Of a DNA stretch of 64,000 nt, positions 1-9,532 are shown in pieces. Under the pieces are notes generated by a model. The model saw nothing but the letters and a program-made list of their open reading frames with translations, did not search any database and was not told the DNA's origin. The number at the start of each line of letters is the position of its first letter. Positions within the stretch are counted from its first letter, which is position 1. The stretch covers positions 124,001-188,000 of the forward strand of contig JAFSSM010000021.1 of the NCBI GenBank assembly GCA_017451025.1. The letters are read 5' to 3'. Both the position numbers and the translations under genes were made by a program. Source of the DNA: Synergistaceae bacterium. GTDB taxonomy: Bacteria; Synergistota; Synergistia; Synergistales; Aminobacteriaceae.

Positions 1-778
1 GATCGTGAATATTCTCCAGCTCAACCATTGCGTAACGAGCGAGCTGGTTAGTCTCGCGCTGTTCATTCCAGCAGGCTTTGGCCGCCGCAAGAGAGTGATT
101 ACCGTCGCCGACAGCGAACACTAACGACAATTCCCGGCTCTTGCGCTTGATGTAACTGGCCAGCCTGGTGTTGAAGGCCCGTGCGTGGTCGCCCTGAACC
201 AGCCACCCCTGAATCCTTCCGCCACCGAGCATAAGCTCGAAGTCGTAGAGCTTCTTCATGCTGTGCTTCGAGAGCTTGAAGGCCTCGATTAGTTCTCTGC
301 GTTCGTCGTCGCACAGAAGTATCACGTGAGAAAGTTCAAGCTCTGCGTTGTCGCGGATTGCTTTGCGGGGAGGAATGCGTTCAGTTACCGTGAGTTCCGT
401 TGCGCGTATTTGCGGCGAAGTCCCGGGCTGGTAATCATATTCCTCAAGGTCAATCACTCCAACTAAGCCGGGACGTATCGAGCCGTCAAGAAGTGTGCGC
501 TCAACATAAATATATGCGTCCTTGTACTCGGTGAAGATATTCTGTTCCAGATAGTCATGCATCATGGAATTTATGTGCGCAAAATCTTCTCTGCCCTTGC
601 CTTGCAGGAGAGCTTCAGGAAGTATCAGGCTGTATGCTGACGGCAAATTTTTCGCGAGTGCAATTTCACGTGCCTGTTCCCAGTATTCGGGCTGTGAGGT
701 GAACTGATCACAGGCAATCACTGCCCACGAAGACAAGTCCTGCATTTTGGGCAGGAGAAGGTTAGCTGCTCTGAAAAT
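1..778 (-). CDS. DUF1015 family protein, 3' end beyond the left edge
   Basis: Partial gene; the readable part gives about 250 residues. Seen: a CDQFTS motif near the N-terminus and VGDGNHSLAAAK close to the edge, both typical of the DUF1015 family, whose biochemical role is not settled. The start is a puzzle. The family N-terminus includes the LLLPK segment, which here lies upstream of the first in-frame ATG (745); the frame is closed by TGA at 785-787 and holds no ATG, GTG or TTG before 745. An ATT codon at 778 lies 10 nt after a good AGGA ribosome site, so I extend to it. Alternatives are CTG at 754, ATG at 745, or a one-base loss near an out-of-frame ATG at 788. Divergently placed to comEA. 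Family call fairly sure; start unsure. Confidence 0.8.
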   Translation of the reverse strand, partial: MFRAANLLLPKMQDLSSWAVIACDQFTSQPEYWEQAREIALAKNLPSAYSLILPEALLQGKGREDFAHINSMMHDYLEQNIFTEYKDAYIYVERTLLDGSIRPGLVGVIDLEEYDYQPGTSPQIRATELTVTERIPPRKAIRDNAELELSHVILLCDDERRELIEAFKLSKHSMKKLYDFELMLGGGRIQGWLVQGDHARAFNTRLASYIKRKSRELSLVFAVGDGNHSLAAAKACWNEQRETNQLARYAMVELENIHD

Positions 779-803
779 AGCTGTTCATTCCTTTCGTGTG
801 GAT

Positions 804-833
804 ATAATGTAAATAATTTTAGGCTTGGGTCAA
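804..833 (-). promoter_or_regulatory. candidate promoter of the DUF1015 gene
   Basis: On the minus strand TTGACC (833-828) is followed after 18 nt by CATTAT (809-804), about 20 nt upstream of the ribosome site of the leftward gene. Five of six and four of six consensus matches. Confidence 0.4.
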
Positions 834-839
834 ATATGC

Positions 840-867
840 GTCAATTCGTGCACCTGCGTTATATAAT
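840..867 (+). promoter_or_regulatory. candidate promoter of comEA-comEC
   Basis: A perfect TATAAT lies at 862-867, 32 nt before the comEA start, with an AGGAGA ribosome site in between. The -35 region is poor (GTCAAT near 840-845). Confidence 0.35.
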
Positions 868-899
868 CAGCGTAAAAATCCATATTCAGGAGAAAAGCC

Positions 900-1514
900 A
901 TGCAGTCCCGAAAAATCATAATCTCTGTTGCAGGAGCGGCATTGTTCCTCTTGGCCGGAGTGTTCGCAATGTTTTTCCTGCCGCAAGAGCGTACGAGTGA
1001 GAAACAGCCCGCGAAAACGTCAGCCCCTCCAGCTCTACAGCTTCAGGCCGAACCGGAAAAGCCTTCTGCTCCCGAAATGCTTTACGTGTACGTTACCGGC
1101 GAAGTGAAGAAGCAGGGAGTGTACAAATTTCCTGCAGGATCGCGGATATACCAGGCAATCGATGCGGCGGGAGGTTTTACCAGGAAGGCGGACAGTGCCG
1201 CGCTGAATCTCGCTGAGTTTCTGGCGGACAAGATGCACATTCACGTGGAGACGCTAGGCTCAGTTCCTGCGCAGAGAGGAGGCAGAGTTCCGGGAATGCA
1301 GGAGCCCCGGCAGAACAGCGGCCTCATCAACATAAACACAGCGAGTGCTCAAGAATTGCAGGCACTAAAGGGAATCGGTCCTGCCCTCTCGAAGCGCATA
1401 GTTGAGTACCGGCAGAAACACGGAGCATTTTCGAGTCCCGAAGACCTGATTAACGTAAAGGGCATAGGCGCGGCAACGCTAAGCAAGTTTCGTTCGCAGA
1501 TAACCGTACGCTGA
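900..1514 (+). CDS. comEA: competence protein ComEA, DNA receptor
   Basis: 204 residues. ComEA binds double-stranded DNA outside the inner membrane and passes it to the ComEC channel during transformation. Seen: an N-terminal membrane anchor (about residues 8-28), a short proline-rich linker, a SLBB-type domain (VYVTGEVKKQGVYKF, about 62-110), then a C-terminal helix-hairpin-helix domain opening NINTASAQELQALKGIG (about 143-204). This is the standard Gram-positive-type domain order. ATG start with AGGAGA 10 nt upstream. Its TGA overlaps the ATG of comEC by one base, so the two are translationally coupled. Confidence 0.93.
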   Translation: MQSRKIIISVAGAALFLLAGVFAMFFLPQERTSEKQPAKTSAPPALQLQAEPEKPSAPEMLYVYVTGEVKKQGVYKFPAGSRIYQAIDAAGGFTRKADSAALNLAEFLADKMHIHVETLGSVPAQRGGRVPGMQEPRQNSGLININTASAQELQALKGIGPALSKRIVEYRQKHGAFSSPEDLINVKGIGAATLSKFRSQITVR

Positions 1515-2896
1515 TGGAGATACTGAGACGTGCCCCAATGTTGGGAGTGCTCGCGGGCATAATTTCAGGATTAGCGATGTATGACCGCGCAGGAATTTGG
1601 GCGTTTGTTGTGATGGTGCCGATGGTGTATTCGGGCGTGATGTTGTGTTCGTATGAATGGGAGCTGCCCGGACAATGGCGGGTGTTCGGTGCCGGAGTGG
1701 TGCTGTGTGCTCTGTGTTCGGTGAGGTGCTTTGCTGTGCTGACTAAGCCTCCTGCAGAAAATATCACGCTCACTCAGGCAGCAGGGACAGTTACGGGTGT
1801 TCGGGCTTGGGGCAGGCAGTACGTGCTGACGATCGACGTTGACGGAGGAGGAAGGTATGCGGCGCGAATGCGTTTTCCTGAAATTATGCAGGGCACGCGG
1901 ATAAAGTTCGACGGAGTTACGCGGAGCTTCAGGCAGAACGAAAAATTTGATGAGGCGAGATATTGGGGGGCAAGAGGCATAAGTTCATGGATAAGCATTC
2001 ACAATGTGGAAGAACTGCCCCGAAAATTCAGCTTTGCCCGAATGCGCTATTTGCTCTCACGGAAACTTACTATGTACCTGCCAGACGCGACAGCCTCCTA
2101 CCTAAAAGCAATGTGGTTAGGAGAGCGCGACGACCTCCTCAACCGAATGCACCGCCGCTGGGGAACTGTTCATCTTCTGGCTGTATCGGGCTTCCACGTG
2201 GGGATAATTGTAATGTGTGCGTCGCTAATCTTCGGGAATAATGCCGTGCTGCTCTCGGTGATAATGTGGGCATATATTTTTCTGACTGGAGCTGCTCCCA
2301 GTGCGTTACGTGCGGGTTTAATGTTTCAGGCGGGGTTAATCGCCAAAATTCTTGGCCGTCCGGCAAGCGGTGTGAACTCGGTGAGCGTTGCGGGAGTGAT
2401 GATTCTGATGTGGTCGCCGCTGATGTTCTGGGATATAGGGTTCAGGCTGTCGGTGTTGTGTGCCCTCACGATAACGACACTTCCGCGCAAATGGTGGCTG
2501 ATGGTTAGTCCGTTGATGTTTCTGGTGAGTTTTCCGCAGGTGAGCCGTACATTCGGAGAGATTATGCTAGTAGGAATAGTGCTGAATATTTTTGCGCCCC
2601 TGTACTTCACGTTCGCATTGAGCGTTGCGTCGGTGCTGGGGGTGTTGCGCCTGCTGAATGTTCCGCTGATGAATTACGTTCTGCTTGCGGTTGAGGGAGG
2701 GTTTCTGCTGTGGGAAAGGGCGGCGGATTTTGCGGCGGAGAGTATTCCGTATTCGGTTGGGTGGAACTACATCACGGCGTGGATTGGAGCGGGAGTGCTT
2801 GTGTGGTGTTTGTGCAGGTACTTTGAGCTTGCGCCGCTGCGGAGTGTTGTTGTGATGGCGGGAGTTAGTTTTGCGGCATTCCTGATGTTTTCGTAA
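1514..2896 (+). CDS. comEC: ComEC/Rec2 DNA-uptake channel, without the metallo-beta-lactamase domain
   Basis: 460 residues. ComEC forms the inner-membrane pore for single-stranded DNA in transformation. Seen: an N-terminal DUF4131-like soluble segment between membrane helices, the competence-domain signature VSGFHVGIIV (about residue 225) and a series of hydrophobic helices to the C-terminus. Most ComEC proteins are 700-800 residues and end in a metallo-beta-lactamase-like domain; here the protein stops after the membrane domain and a terminator follows at once, so that domain is absent. Start overlaps the comEA stop. Confidence 0.9.
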   Translation: MEILRRAPMLGVLAGIISGLAMYDRAGIWAFVVMVPMVYSGVMLCSYEWELPGQWRVFGAGVVLCALCSVRCFAVLTKPPAENITLTQAAGTVTGVRAWGRQYVLTIDVDGGGRYAARMRFPEIMQGTRIKFDGVTRSFRQNEKFDEARYWGARGISSWISIHNVEELPRKFSFARMRYLLSRKLTMYLPDATASYLKAMWLGERDDLLNRMHRRWGTVHLLAVSGFHVGIIVMCASLIFGNNAVLLSVIMWAYIFLTGAAPSALRAGLMFQAGLIAKILGRPASGVNSVSVAGVMILMWSPLMFWDIGFRLSVLCALTITTLPRKWWLMVSPLMFLVSFPQVSRTFGEIMLVGIVLNIFAPLYFTFALSVASVLGVLRLLNVPLMNYVLLAVEGGFLLWERAADFAAESIPYSVGWNYITAWIGAGVLVWCLCRYFELAPLRSVVVMAGVSFAAFLMFS

Positions 2897-2922
2897 AAAA
2901 AATCCCCCATTATTCATGGGGG
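2895..2922 (-). terminator. rho-independent terminator of guaB, shared with comEC
   Basis: Perfect 7-bp stem CCCCCAT / ATGGGGG with a 5-nt loop. On the minus strand it is followed by a run of eight T, just after guaB. On the plus strand it follows the comEC stop but lacks a T run. Confidence 0.8.
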
Positions 2923-2938
2923 AAACCTTCTTCATTCT

Positions 2939-4450
2939 CTACTTAGTCCTGCGAACTGCATCCTTCATGATTACGTCATGCGCACCGCCCTCAATCAGTG
3001 TTACAGGTGATACCAGCGTCAGCTTCGCCTTCTCCCTCATCTCCGCAAGAGTCAGTGCCCCGCAGTTGCAGAACGTCGAACGTATCTTGCTCAGCGTCTC
3101 GCTCACATTGTCCCGCAGGCTCCCCGCATACGGCACATAACTGTCCACTCCTTCCTCGAACGACAGCTTTGCTTGCGACGAATCCCCAGAGTCATACCTC
3201 TGCCAGTTCCGCGCCCGCGAGCTCCCTTCTCCCCAATACTCTTTAACGTAATTCCCGTTCACCATCACCCGGTTTGTCGGACTCTCGTCGAACCGTGCAA
3301 AGTACCTTCCTAACATGCAGAAGTCCGCACCCATCGCCAAAGCCAGCGTTATGTGATAATCCATCACTATACCGCCGTCCGAACATACCGGCACGTAAAT
3401 TCCTGTCTCCTCAAAATATTTATCCCTCTCACGCGCAACCTCTATCACTGCGGTAGCCTGTCCTCTGCCTATGCCTTTTGCCTCGCGCGTAATGCAGATC
3501 GAACCGCCGCCTATTCCTACCTTCACGAAGTCAGCTCCGTTTTCCGCCAAGAACCTGAAGCCCTCAGCGTCAACTACGTTTCCTCCGCCGACTTTTACCC
3601 TGTCGCCGTAATTGTCCCGTATCCATTTAAGCGTTCTCCTCTGCCACTCGGTAAACCCCTCTGAAGAATCTATGCACAGAACATCAGCTCCGGCATTCAC
3701 CAGCGCAGGAACCCTCTCCTCATAATCCCTCGTGTTTATCCCCGCACCGGCAACATAACGCTTCTGGTCATCGAGCAGCTCCAGCGGATTCTCCTTGTGC
3801 ATGTCGTAGTCCTTCCTGAACACGAACGCTACCATATTTCCGTCCGCGTCAATCACAGGAAGAGCATTCAGCTTGTTCTCCCACAAAATATCGTTGGCCT
3901 CGCTCAAGCTCAGGCCGTCCTGCGCAGAAATTACTTTGTCCGTCGGTGTCATGAAGTCCCGGACCTTTGTATCCAGAGGTGTGCGCGTTACACGGTAATC
4001 ACGGCTCGTAACTATGCCTAACAGTTTTCCCGTCAGGCTCCCGTCGTGAGTTACGGCTACTGTCGTGTGTCCGGTCTGTTCCTTCAGAGCAAGAATATCT
4101 TCAAGTGTCTGGTCAGGGCTTATCGCTGAGTCATTCGCAACAAATCCGGCCTTGTAGCGTTTTACCCGGGCTATCATTTCGGCCTGCTTCTCTATGGATT
4201 GCGAACAGTATATAAACGATATTCCTCCTTCGCGTGCAAGAGCTATCGCCATCTTGTCATCTGAAACTGACTGCATACACGCAGAAGTAAGCGGTATGTT
4301 TATGGACAGGGGAGCTTCTTCGCCCTTCCTGAATTTGCAGAGGGGAGTCCTCAGTGAGACGTTGGAGGGCACGCAATTTTCGGATGAGTACGTCGGAATT
4401 AACAGGTACTCGGAGAATGTATGAGACGGTTCATTGCAATAGTAAGCCAT
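2939..4450 (-). CDS. guaB: IMP dehydrogenase
   Basis: 503 residues. Oxidises IMP to XMP with NAD+, the committed step of GMP synthesis. Seen: TIM-barrel start, two CBS domains (about residues 105-220), the phosphate-binding glycines and catalytic loop [10 protein letters not shown] with the active-site Cys near residue 319. This loop differs from the common GSICTTR form ([13 protein letters not shown]), pointing to a divergent guaB subgroup. An AGGGAG ribosome site lies 8 nt before ATG. Stands alone between convergent comEC and divergent tadA. Confidence 0.94.
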   Translation of the reverse strand: MAYYCNEPSHTFSEYLLIPTYSSENCVPSNVSLRTPLCKFRKGEEAPLSINIPLTSACMQSVSDDKMAIALAREGGISFIYCSQSIEKQAEMIARVKRYKAGFVANDSAISPDQTLEDILALKEQTGHTTVAVTHDGSLTGKLLGIVTSRDYRVTRTPLDTKVRDFMTPTDKVISAQDGLSLSEANDILWENKLNALPVIDADGNMVAFVFRKDYDMHKENPLELLDDQKRYVAGAGINTRDYEERVPALVNAGADVLCIDSSEGFTEWQRRTLKWIRDNYGDRVKVGGGNVVDAEGFRFLAENGADFVKVGIGGGSICITREAKGIGRGQATAVIEVARERDKYFEETGIYVPVCSDGGIVMDYHITLALAMGADFCMLGRYFARFDESPTNRVMVNGNYVKEYWGEGSSRARNWQRYDSGDSSQAKLSFEEGVDSYVPYAGSLRDNVSETLSKIRSTFCNCGALTLAEMREKAKLTLVSPVTLIEGGAHDVIMKDAVRRTK

Positions 4451-4504
4451 GCGGTGATTTCTCCCTTCAAGAATTTTTCAAAGTATGATAGCACACACCC
4501 AAAA

Positions 4505-4532
4505 TTTACCCCTGTCTTTCGGCGTGTATAAT
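4505..4532 (+). promoter_or_regulatory. candidate promoter of the tadA-recJ-RSH series
   Basis: TTTACC (4505-4510), 16-nt spacer, perfect TATAAT (4527-4532), about 50 nt before tadA in the divergent guaB/tadA gap. Confidence 0.5.
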
Positions 4533-4580
4533 ATCGGACAAATTTATTATCCCGCAAAAATTTGGAGATGATTGCAATTT

Positions 4581-5039
4581 ATGACACTTGACGATGATTA
4601 CTTCATGCATTTTGCCCTGAACGAAGCCATGAATGCATTATCGCGAGGTGATGTCCCTGTAGGTGCAGTTCTTGTGCGCGGAGGGGAAATTCTGGCATCG
4701 GGCAGCGACGCAAAAAGCGATGACCCTACTGCCCACGCTGAGCTCAACGCCATTCGCACGGCCTGCCGCAAGTCCGGACACTGGAACTTGTCGGGCTGTA
4801 CGCTGTACGTTACGCTCGAACCGTGCCCTATGTGCGCGGGTGCCTGCGTCAATTCACGGGTATCACGTGTCGTTTTTGGCGCGAGAAACAGCAAGAGCGG
4901 AGCAGGAGGAACCCTCTACAACATACTGCATGATTCGCGCTTGAACCACGTGTGCGAAGTCAGGGCTGGAGTTATGGCTCAGGAATGCCTGAATATTCTG
5001 CAGGGATATTTTTTGCGGAGAAGGGCGGCTGAAAGATAA
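4581..5039 (+). CDS. tadA: tRNA adenosine(34) deaminase
   Basis: About 152 residues. Converts A34 of tRNA-Arg(ACG) to inosine. Seen: the zinc and catalytic motifs HAELNAI (about residue 52) and PCPMCAGACV (about 82), giving the His-Ala-Glu and Pro-Cys-x-x-Cys set of the cytidine-deaminase fold. Two starts are possible: ATG 4581 (13 nt from GGAG) or TTG 4572 (4 nt from GGAG); I use the ATG. The stop overlaps the recJ ATG by one base. Confidence 0.93.
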   Translation: MTLDDDYFMHFALNEAMNALSRGDVPVGAVLVRGGEILASGSDAKSDDPTAHAELNAIRTACRKSGHWNLSGCTLYVTLEPCPMCAGACVNSRVSRVVFGARNSKSGAGGTLYNILHDSRLNHVCEVRAGVMAQECLNILQGYFLRRRAAER

Positions 5040-6730
5040 TGATACCCAACTGCTTACTCTCTGACCTGAATATCTATCAGCCGGAACAACGCACGGAAAA
5101 ACTCGCTCAGGAATTATCCTGCCCGCCGTTAGCCGCAGGCGTTCTTAATATGCTGAAGGGCAGCGAAAATATTGACGCGCTCCGTGAATGGATTCACCCG
5201 GACTTCACCAGGCAGATTGACACTCTGGATCTTGGTGAAGGAAGCATCGCCGCAAAATCCCTCTGGAACTCCAAAAGCTCCTTCGGAAATGTCCTAGTGT
5301 ATGGCGATTACGACACCGACGGCATTTCGTCTACGGTTCTTGCTATGGAAATTTTCCGCAACAAGGCAACTCAGGTACGCTACTTCATTCCAAGAAGAGA
5401 TGTTCACGGTTACGGCCTCAATGCAGAGATTCTCGACAAGATACCCGGACTTGGATGCAACACCCTCGTCGTTGTGGATTGCGGCACTAACGACTCCGAA
5501 ATGCTCCAGAAACTCGCTGATGTCGGCATAAACATTTTCGTGTTCGACCATCATTCAGTCTCCGCCCCCATAACAATACCCACAATCGTAAACCCGAGCA
5601 TCAACATGGAAGCAGGAGACCACCAGAAAATTTGTGCTACTGCTGTGCTCTGGTGCTGGGCCTGGAAGGAAGGCATAGTCTCGAAGGATTTCCTCAAGTT
5701 CGAGGCAGACCTCGCCGCTATTGCTACTATTGCTGACTGTATGCCTCTCCACAACCTCAACAGGTCTCTCGTAAGAATGGGCTTGAGCTTTATGCGCGCA
5801 CACCCGCGAAGAGGATTAGCGGCACTCTTTGAGTGTCTGGGCATCAACAATTCCCAGCTCACAGAAGAACATCTTTCTATGCGGGTTATTCCCTGCCTGA
5901 ACGCACCGGGAAGAATTACGACCGCAGACCCCGGAGTCAGAGCATTGCTCGGGAACGGCAGCAACGACGACGTGTATTCCTGCGTGAATGAGCTTATGCG
6001 CATAAACCGCAAGCGTCAGGCACTCACAGAGAACATCGCGCGTGAAATCGACAACCATATTGCGGCAGGGAATGACAGAAAATATGTAATCTACAATGAG
6101 ACTTGGCCGATAGGGGTGTTAAGCGGAGTCGCCAGCAGAATTTGCGCACAGTACAACACTCCGATAGTGCTGGCCGCTCCGGTCGGGACAGACGTTGTGC
6201 GCGGAACTCTCAGGGTACCAGAAGGCGGAGATGCTGTAGGAGTTTTGCGGGAGATTGCACATCTTCTCGATGCCTGGGGCGGACACAAATACGCCGCCGG
6301 TTTTTCCGTGTCAGCTTCTCACTGGCAGGAAGTCCTGTTTGCACTCGAAAACATGCTCCCTAACATCACTATCACTCCCGAAAATCCTACGCCGGTTATG
6401 CACATTTCTCCGGCGGATATTTCCTTCAACGACTGGAAGGCCGTCTCGGATTTGGGGCCGTTCGGGAATAACAATCCTTCGCCCAAATTCTTCACGGACA
6501 CCGTAAGCTCAGACATTGTGCCTATGGGCAAGGAAGGCAAGCACTGTTACCTGCTCATCAACGACAAGAGGCTTCTGGCGTTCAACACTCCGCCGCGTGA
6601 GGTCGTGGAACTTCTGCAGACAGGCCGGGTAAAAGGCTGGCTCTATCATCCCAGACTGGATTACTGGCGCAATGTTCCGCAATTGCAATTCATACTTGAT
6701 GCCGCAGTTACAGAAGGAGGTGCGGTTTAA
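5039..6730 (+). CDS. recJ: single-stranded-DNA-specific exonuclease RecJ
   Basis: 563 residues. 5'-3' single-strand exonuclease of recombination and repair. Seen: DHH phosphoesterase motifs in order, YGDYDTDGISST (about residues 89-100), VVDCGTND (about 144), DHHS (about 170), then a DHHA1-type segment with WGGHKYAAGFS (about 415) and a C-terminal OB-like part. Length is normal. Coupled to tadA by a one-base overlap; GGAGG near its 3' end serves the RSH gene. Confidence 0.93.
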   Translation: MIPNCLLSDLNIYQPEQRTEKLAQELSCPPLAAGVLNMLKGSENIDALREWIHPDFTRQIDTLDLGEGSIAAKSLWNSKSSFGNVLVYGDYDTDGISSTVLAMEIFRNKATQVRYFIPRRDVHGYGLNAEILDKIPGLGCNTLVVVDCGTNDSEMLQKLADVGINIFVFDHHSVSAPITIPTIVNPSINMEAGDHQKICATAVLWCWAWKEGIVSKDFLKFEADLAAIATIADCMPLHNLNRSLVRMGLSFMRAHPRRGLAALFECLGINNSQLTEEHLSMRVIPCLNAPGRITTADPGVRALLGNGSNDDVYSCVNELMRINRKRQALTENIAREIDNHIAAGNDRKYVIYNETWPIGVLSGVASRICAQYNTPIVLAAPVGTDVVRGTLRVPEGGDAVGVLREIAHLLDAWGGHKYAAGFSVSASHWQEVLFALENMLPNITITPENPTPVMHISPADISFNDWKAVSDLGPFGNNNPSPKFFTDTVSSDIVPMGKEGKHCYLLINDKRLLAFNTPPREVVELLQTGRVKGWLYHPRLDYWRNVPQLQFILDAAVTEGGAV

Positions 6731-6734
6731 AACT

Positions 6735-9065
6735 ATGCCGGACATGAACGAAGCATTGGCTGACGGCCAGGAAACTTTTTCGTCCATAATAAACAGCGTA
6801 CCGTCCATAGATGAGTCGTCTAATTTCCTGTTAGACATGTACGCTCTGCGCGACAGCTACTTTGCCAGAATCCCGGAACAGTCCCGCCAGGAATGCGTCC
6901 GCTCGGTCTGGCAGGAACTCTGGAACCGCGCAATGCTCTCACTATCTCCCGAACAGATGCAGCAACTCGGCGAGGCCTTCGTGTTTGCCGCGCAGGCCCA
7001 CAAAGACCAGCGCAGAAAATCCGGAGACCCCTACATTATTCACACGCTCAACGCCGCATTAATCCTCGCAGATATGAAGCTCGACGTAGCTACGCTTGAA
7101 GCCGCCCTGCTCCACGACACGATGGAGGATACTCCGGTAACTTCGGAGGAACTGACGGAAAAATTCGGCTCTGACGTTGAGACTCTGGTTGACGGCGTAA
7201 CGAAACTTGCACGGGACAAAGTTAAGGCTTTCATGTCCAGAGACGACATAACCGGCGAAAACCTCAGGAAGATGTTCATCGTGATGGCACGGGATATTCG
7301 CGTAGTCCTGATAAAACTTGCCGACAGACTCCACAACATGAGGACTCTTGACGTTATGCGCCCGGACAAACGTGAACGTATTGCCCGCGAGACTATGGAG
7401 ATTTACGCTCCGCTTGCACACCGGCTCGGAATCTACCACCTGAAGCGCGAACTGGAAGACCTGTCGTTCATGTACCTGAACCCTGATGTTTACGCCGAGA
7501 TAGCCCGCCGCGTGAAAGAACGCCTCCCCAAAATGGAGGAGGTTATCTCGAAAGCTAAGGACATGCTCGAGGAAAGACTCCAGAAGGAAAATATTCCGTG
7601 CAGGATCAAGGGACGCGCAAAGCATTACTACTCGATTTACGAGAAGATGCAGCGAAAAAAGCTCTCGTTCGATGAGCTTTACGACATTCTTGCTGTGAGA
7701 ATACTCGTCTCCGATGTAACTACCTGCTACTCAGTTCTGGGAATAGTTCATGCTCTGTGGGTGCCGATCCCCGGACAGTTCGACGACTACATTGCGACAC
7801 CCAAGAGCAACATGTACCAGTCATTGCACACAACGGTGATGGCGTGGGGAGTGCCTCTAGAAGTCCAGATACGCACCTATGAGATGAATCACTTCGCCGA
7901 ATACGGAATAGCGGCACACTGGCTGTACAAGTCCGGCGGCGGCAAAAAGATTAAGGGTCTCGACGCAAAATTGATGTGGGTGCGCCAGGCACTCGAAGCC
8001 GGAGAGGATGGAGGCAGCAGTGAATTTCTGGAGGTCGTCAAGGAAGAAGTGGTGCTCAGTGATGAGGTCTACGTGTTCACCCCTGACGGCAAGCCTATGG
8101 TTCTTGGTGCAGGCTCAACGATAATCGATTTCGCGTATTCCGTTCACACCGAAGTGGGGAATCACTGTGTAGGCGGAATGATTAACGGAAGAATCGTCCC
8201 GCTCGGTACGCAATTGCACAACGGCGACATGGTGAAGGTGCTTACTTCTCCGAACGGTTCACCGTCTAAAGACTGGCTCAAGATAGTTAGCTCTGCACGA
8301 ACGAGGGCAAAAATCCGGAGCTACTTCAAGCAGGCGGAAAAGGCAGACCGCGAGGAGAAGATAGAGCGCGGCTGGAAACTTGTTGAGCGTGAACTCCGGC
8401 GGCGTGGGATAGGCGATGTTAAACGCGAGGACTTCGGAAATATCGACGAACAGCTTCTTGCGGCGGGCAGCGGCTCAATCGGTGCAGGGGAAGCGGCGCA
8501 GAAATTATCCCTGACGTATCTTCAGCACCATGCTGTTCCTGTTCAGACTGCTCCTGTCGAGAGCGAACCGCCCCAAGCTGTCAGACGGCGCGACGGTAAA
8601 AGCGATATTCTCGTTGAGGGCGAAGGAGGAGTCAGCGTAACTCTGGCGGGATGCTGTACACCGGTACCCGGCGACGAAATCGTAGGCTACTCATCAGAAC
8701 GCAGAGGCATAACGATTCACCGTGCGGACTGCAGGACGATGCACAACGACAAGCACGACCGCATAATTAGTGTAGAATGGGCCGTGCACAATGACGACGA
8801 AGGCAACCCGAACAGGCGCGGAGGAATGTACACTGCGCGGCTCAAAGCCGAAGGCCTGGCCCGTGATGACCTGATTGGCGACGCGACGAAGGCACTTACG
8901 CTCGAAGGAGCGAGCATTCTCGGGATAAAGGCAATGATGGCCGGGAACAGCTTAATGCGCATGAAGATTGAGCTTAGGGTCAGGAATCTCGAGCACCTGT
9001 ATTCGGCGATGGGAAGGCTTAACGAAGTCAGAGGCATACTAGAAGTAACGAGAGGCGGAGGCTAA
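6735..9065 (+). CDS. bifunctional (p)ppGpp synthetase/hydrolase (RSH family)
   Basis: 776 residues from ATG 6735, which is preceded by GGAGG; the frame is open further upstream inside recJ, but that has no ribosome site. Seen: HD hydrolase domain with HDTMEDT (about residue 120) and the RLHNMRTL helix, synthetase domain (about 245-400) with DILAVRILV and YQSLHTTV, the EVQIRT strand, a TGS domain (about 450-515) and a C-terminal zinc-finger/ACT region with the LAGCCTPVPGDEI motif. The HD pair is present, so hydrolysis should be possible as well as synthesis. Controls the stringent response. Confidence 0.94.
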   Translation: MPDMNEALADGQETFSSIINSVPSIDESSNFLLDMYALRDSYFARIPEQSRQECVRSVWQELWNRAMLSLSPEQMQQLGEAFVFAAQAHKDQRRKSGDPYIIHTLNAALILADMKLDVATLEAALLHDTMEDTPVTSEELTEKFGSDVETLVDGVTKLARDKVKAFMSRDDITGENLRKMFIVMARDIRVVLIKLADRLHNMRTLDVMRPDKRERIARETMEIYAPLAHRLGIYHLKRELEDLSFMYLNPDVYAEIARRVKERLPKMEEVISKAKDMLEERLQKENIPCRIKGRAKHYYSIYEKMQRKKLSFDELYDILAVRILVSDVTTCYSVLGIVHALWVPIPGQFDDYIATPKSNMYQSLHTTVMAWGVPLEVQIRTYEMNHFAEYGIAAHWLYKSGGGKKIKGLDAKLMWVRQALEAGEDGGSSEFLEVVKEEVVLSDEVYVFTPDGKPMVLGAGSTIIDFAYSVHTEVGNHCVGGMINGRIVPLGTQLHNGDMVKVLTSPNGSPSKDWLKIVSSARTRAKIRSYFKQAEKADREEKIERGWKLVERELRRRGIGDVKREDFGNIDEQLLAAGSGSIGAGEAAQKLSLTYLQHHAVPVQTAPVESEPPQAVRRRDGKSDILVEGEGGVSVTLAGCCTPVPGDEIVGYSSERRGITIHRADCRTMHNDKHDRIISVEWAVHNDDEGNPNRRGGMYTARLKAEGLARDDLIGDATKALTLEGASILGIKAMMAGNSLMRMKIELRVRNLEHLYSAMGRLNEVRGILEVTRGGG

Positions 9066-9070
9066 AAATT

Positions 9071-9526
9071 ATGAGGCTGTTAATCCAGAGGGTGAAGAGG
9101 TCTGCAGTAACGATTGAGGGCAAAGAACGCCGCGAGATCGGGCAGGGAATGTGTGTCTTAATAGGCGTAACGCACGGAGATGATGAGCGCAGCGCTGACT
9201 GGCTTGCCGAAAAAATGGCGGGGCTGAGAATTTTTGCGGACGAGAACGGGAAAATCAACCTGTCATTGCGGGAAATTGACGGAGAGGTTTTGCTGGTGTC
9301 GCAGTTCTCGCTTTACGCAGCATGTGCTAACGGCAGGAGGCCGGGCTTCACTGAGGCCGCAAAGCCCGAATTGGCAGAACGCATCTATGACTATTTTGTT
9401 GAGAAGGTGCGGAGTCTTGGCCTCAAGAAAGTAGAAACAGGAGAGTTCGGTGCAGATATGGAAGTAGAGATAATTAACGACGGGCCTTTAACGTTCATAG
9501 TGGACTCGCCCGTGCAGAAAGGATAA
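9071..9526 (+). CDS. dtd: D-aminoacyl-tRNA deacylase
   Basis: 151 residues, the usual Dtd length. Removes D-amino acids (and glycine) mischarged onto tRNA. Seen: the SQFSLYA catalytic motif (about residue 77) and NDGPLTFIVDS near the C-terminus, which form the two active-site strands across the dimer. Six nt after the RSH gene; RSH followed by dtd is a common bacterial order. Confidence 0.94.
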   Translation: MRLLIQRVKRSAVTIEGKERREIGQGMCVLIGVTHGDDERSADWLAEKMAGLRIFADENGKINLSLREIDGEVLLVSQFSLYAACANGRRPGFTEAAKPELAERIYDYFVEKVRSLGLKKVETGEFGADMEVEIINDGPLTFIVDSPVQKG

Positions 9527-9532
9527 ATATTG

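Noticed and set aside
6672-6734. Earlier start of the RSH gene inside recJ
   Set aside because: No ribosome site there, while GGAGG is correctly spaced before ATG 6735.
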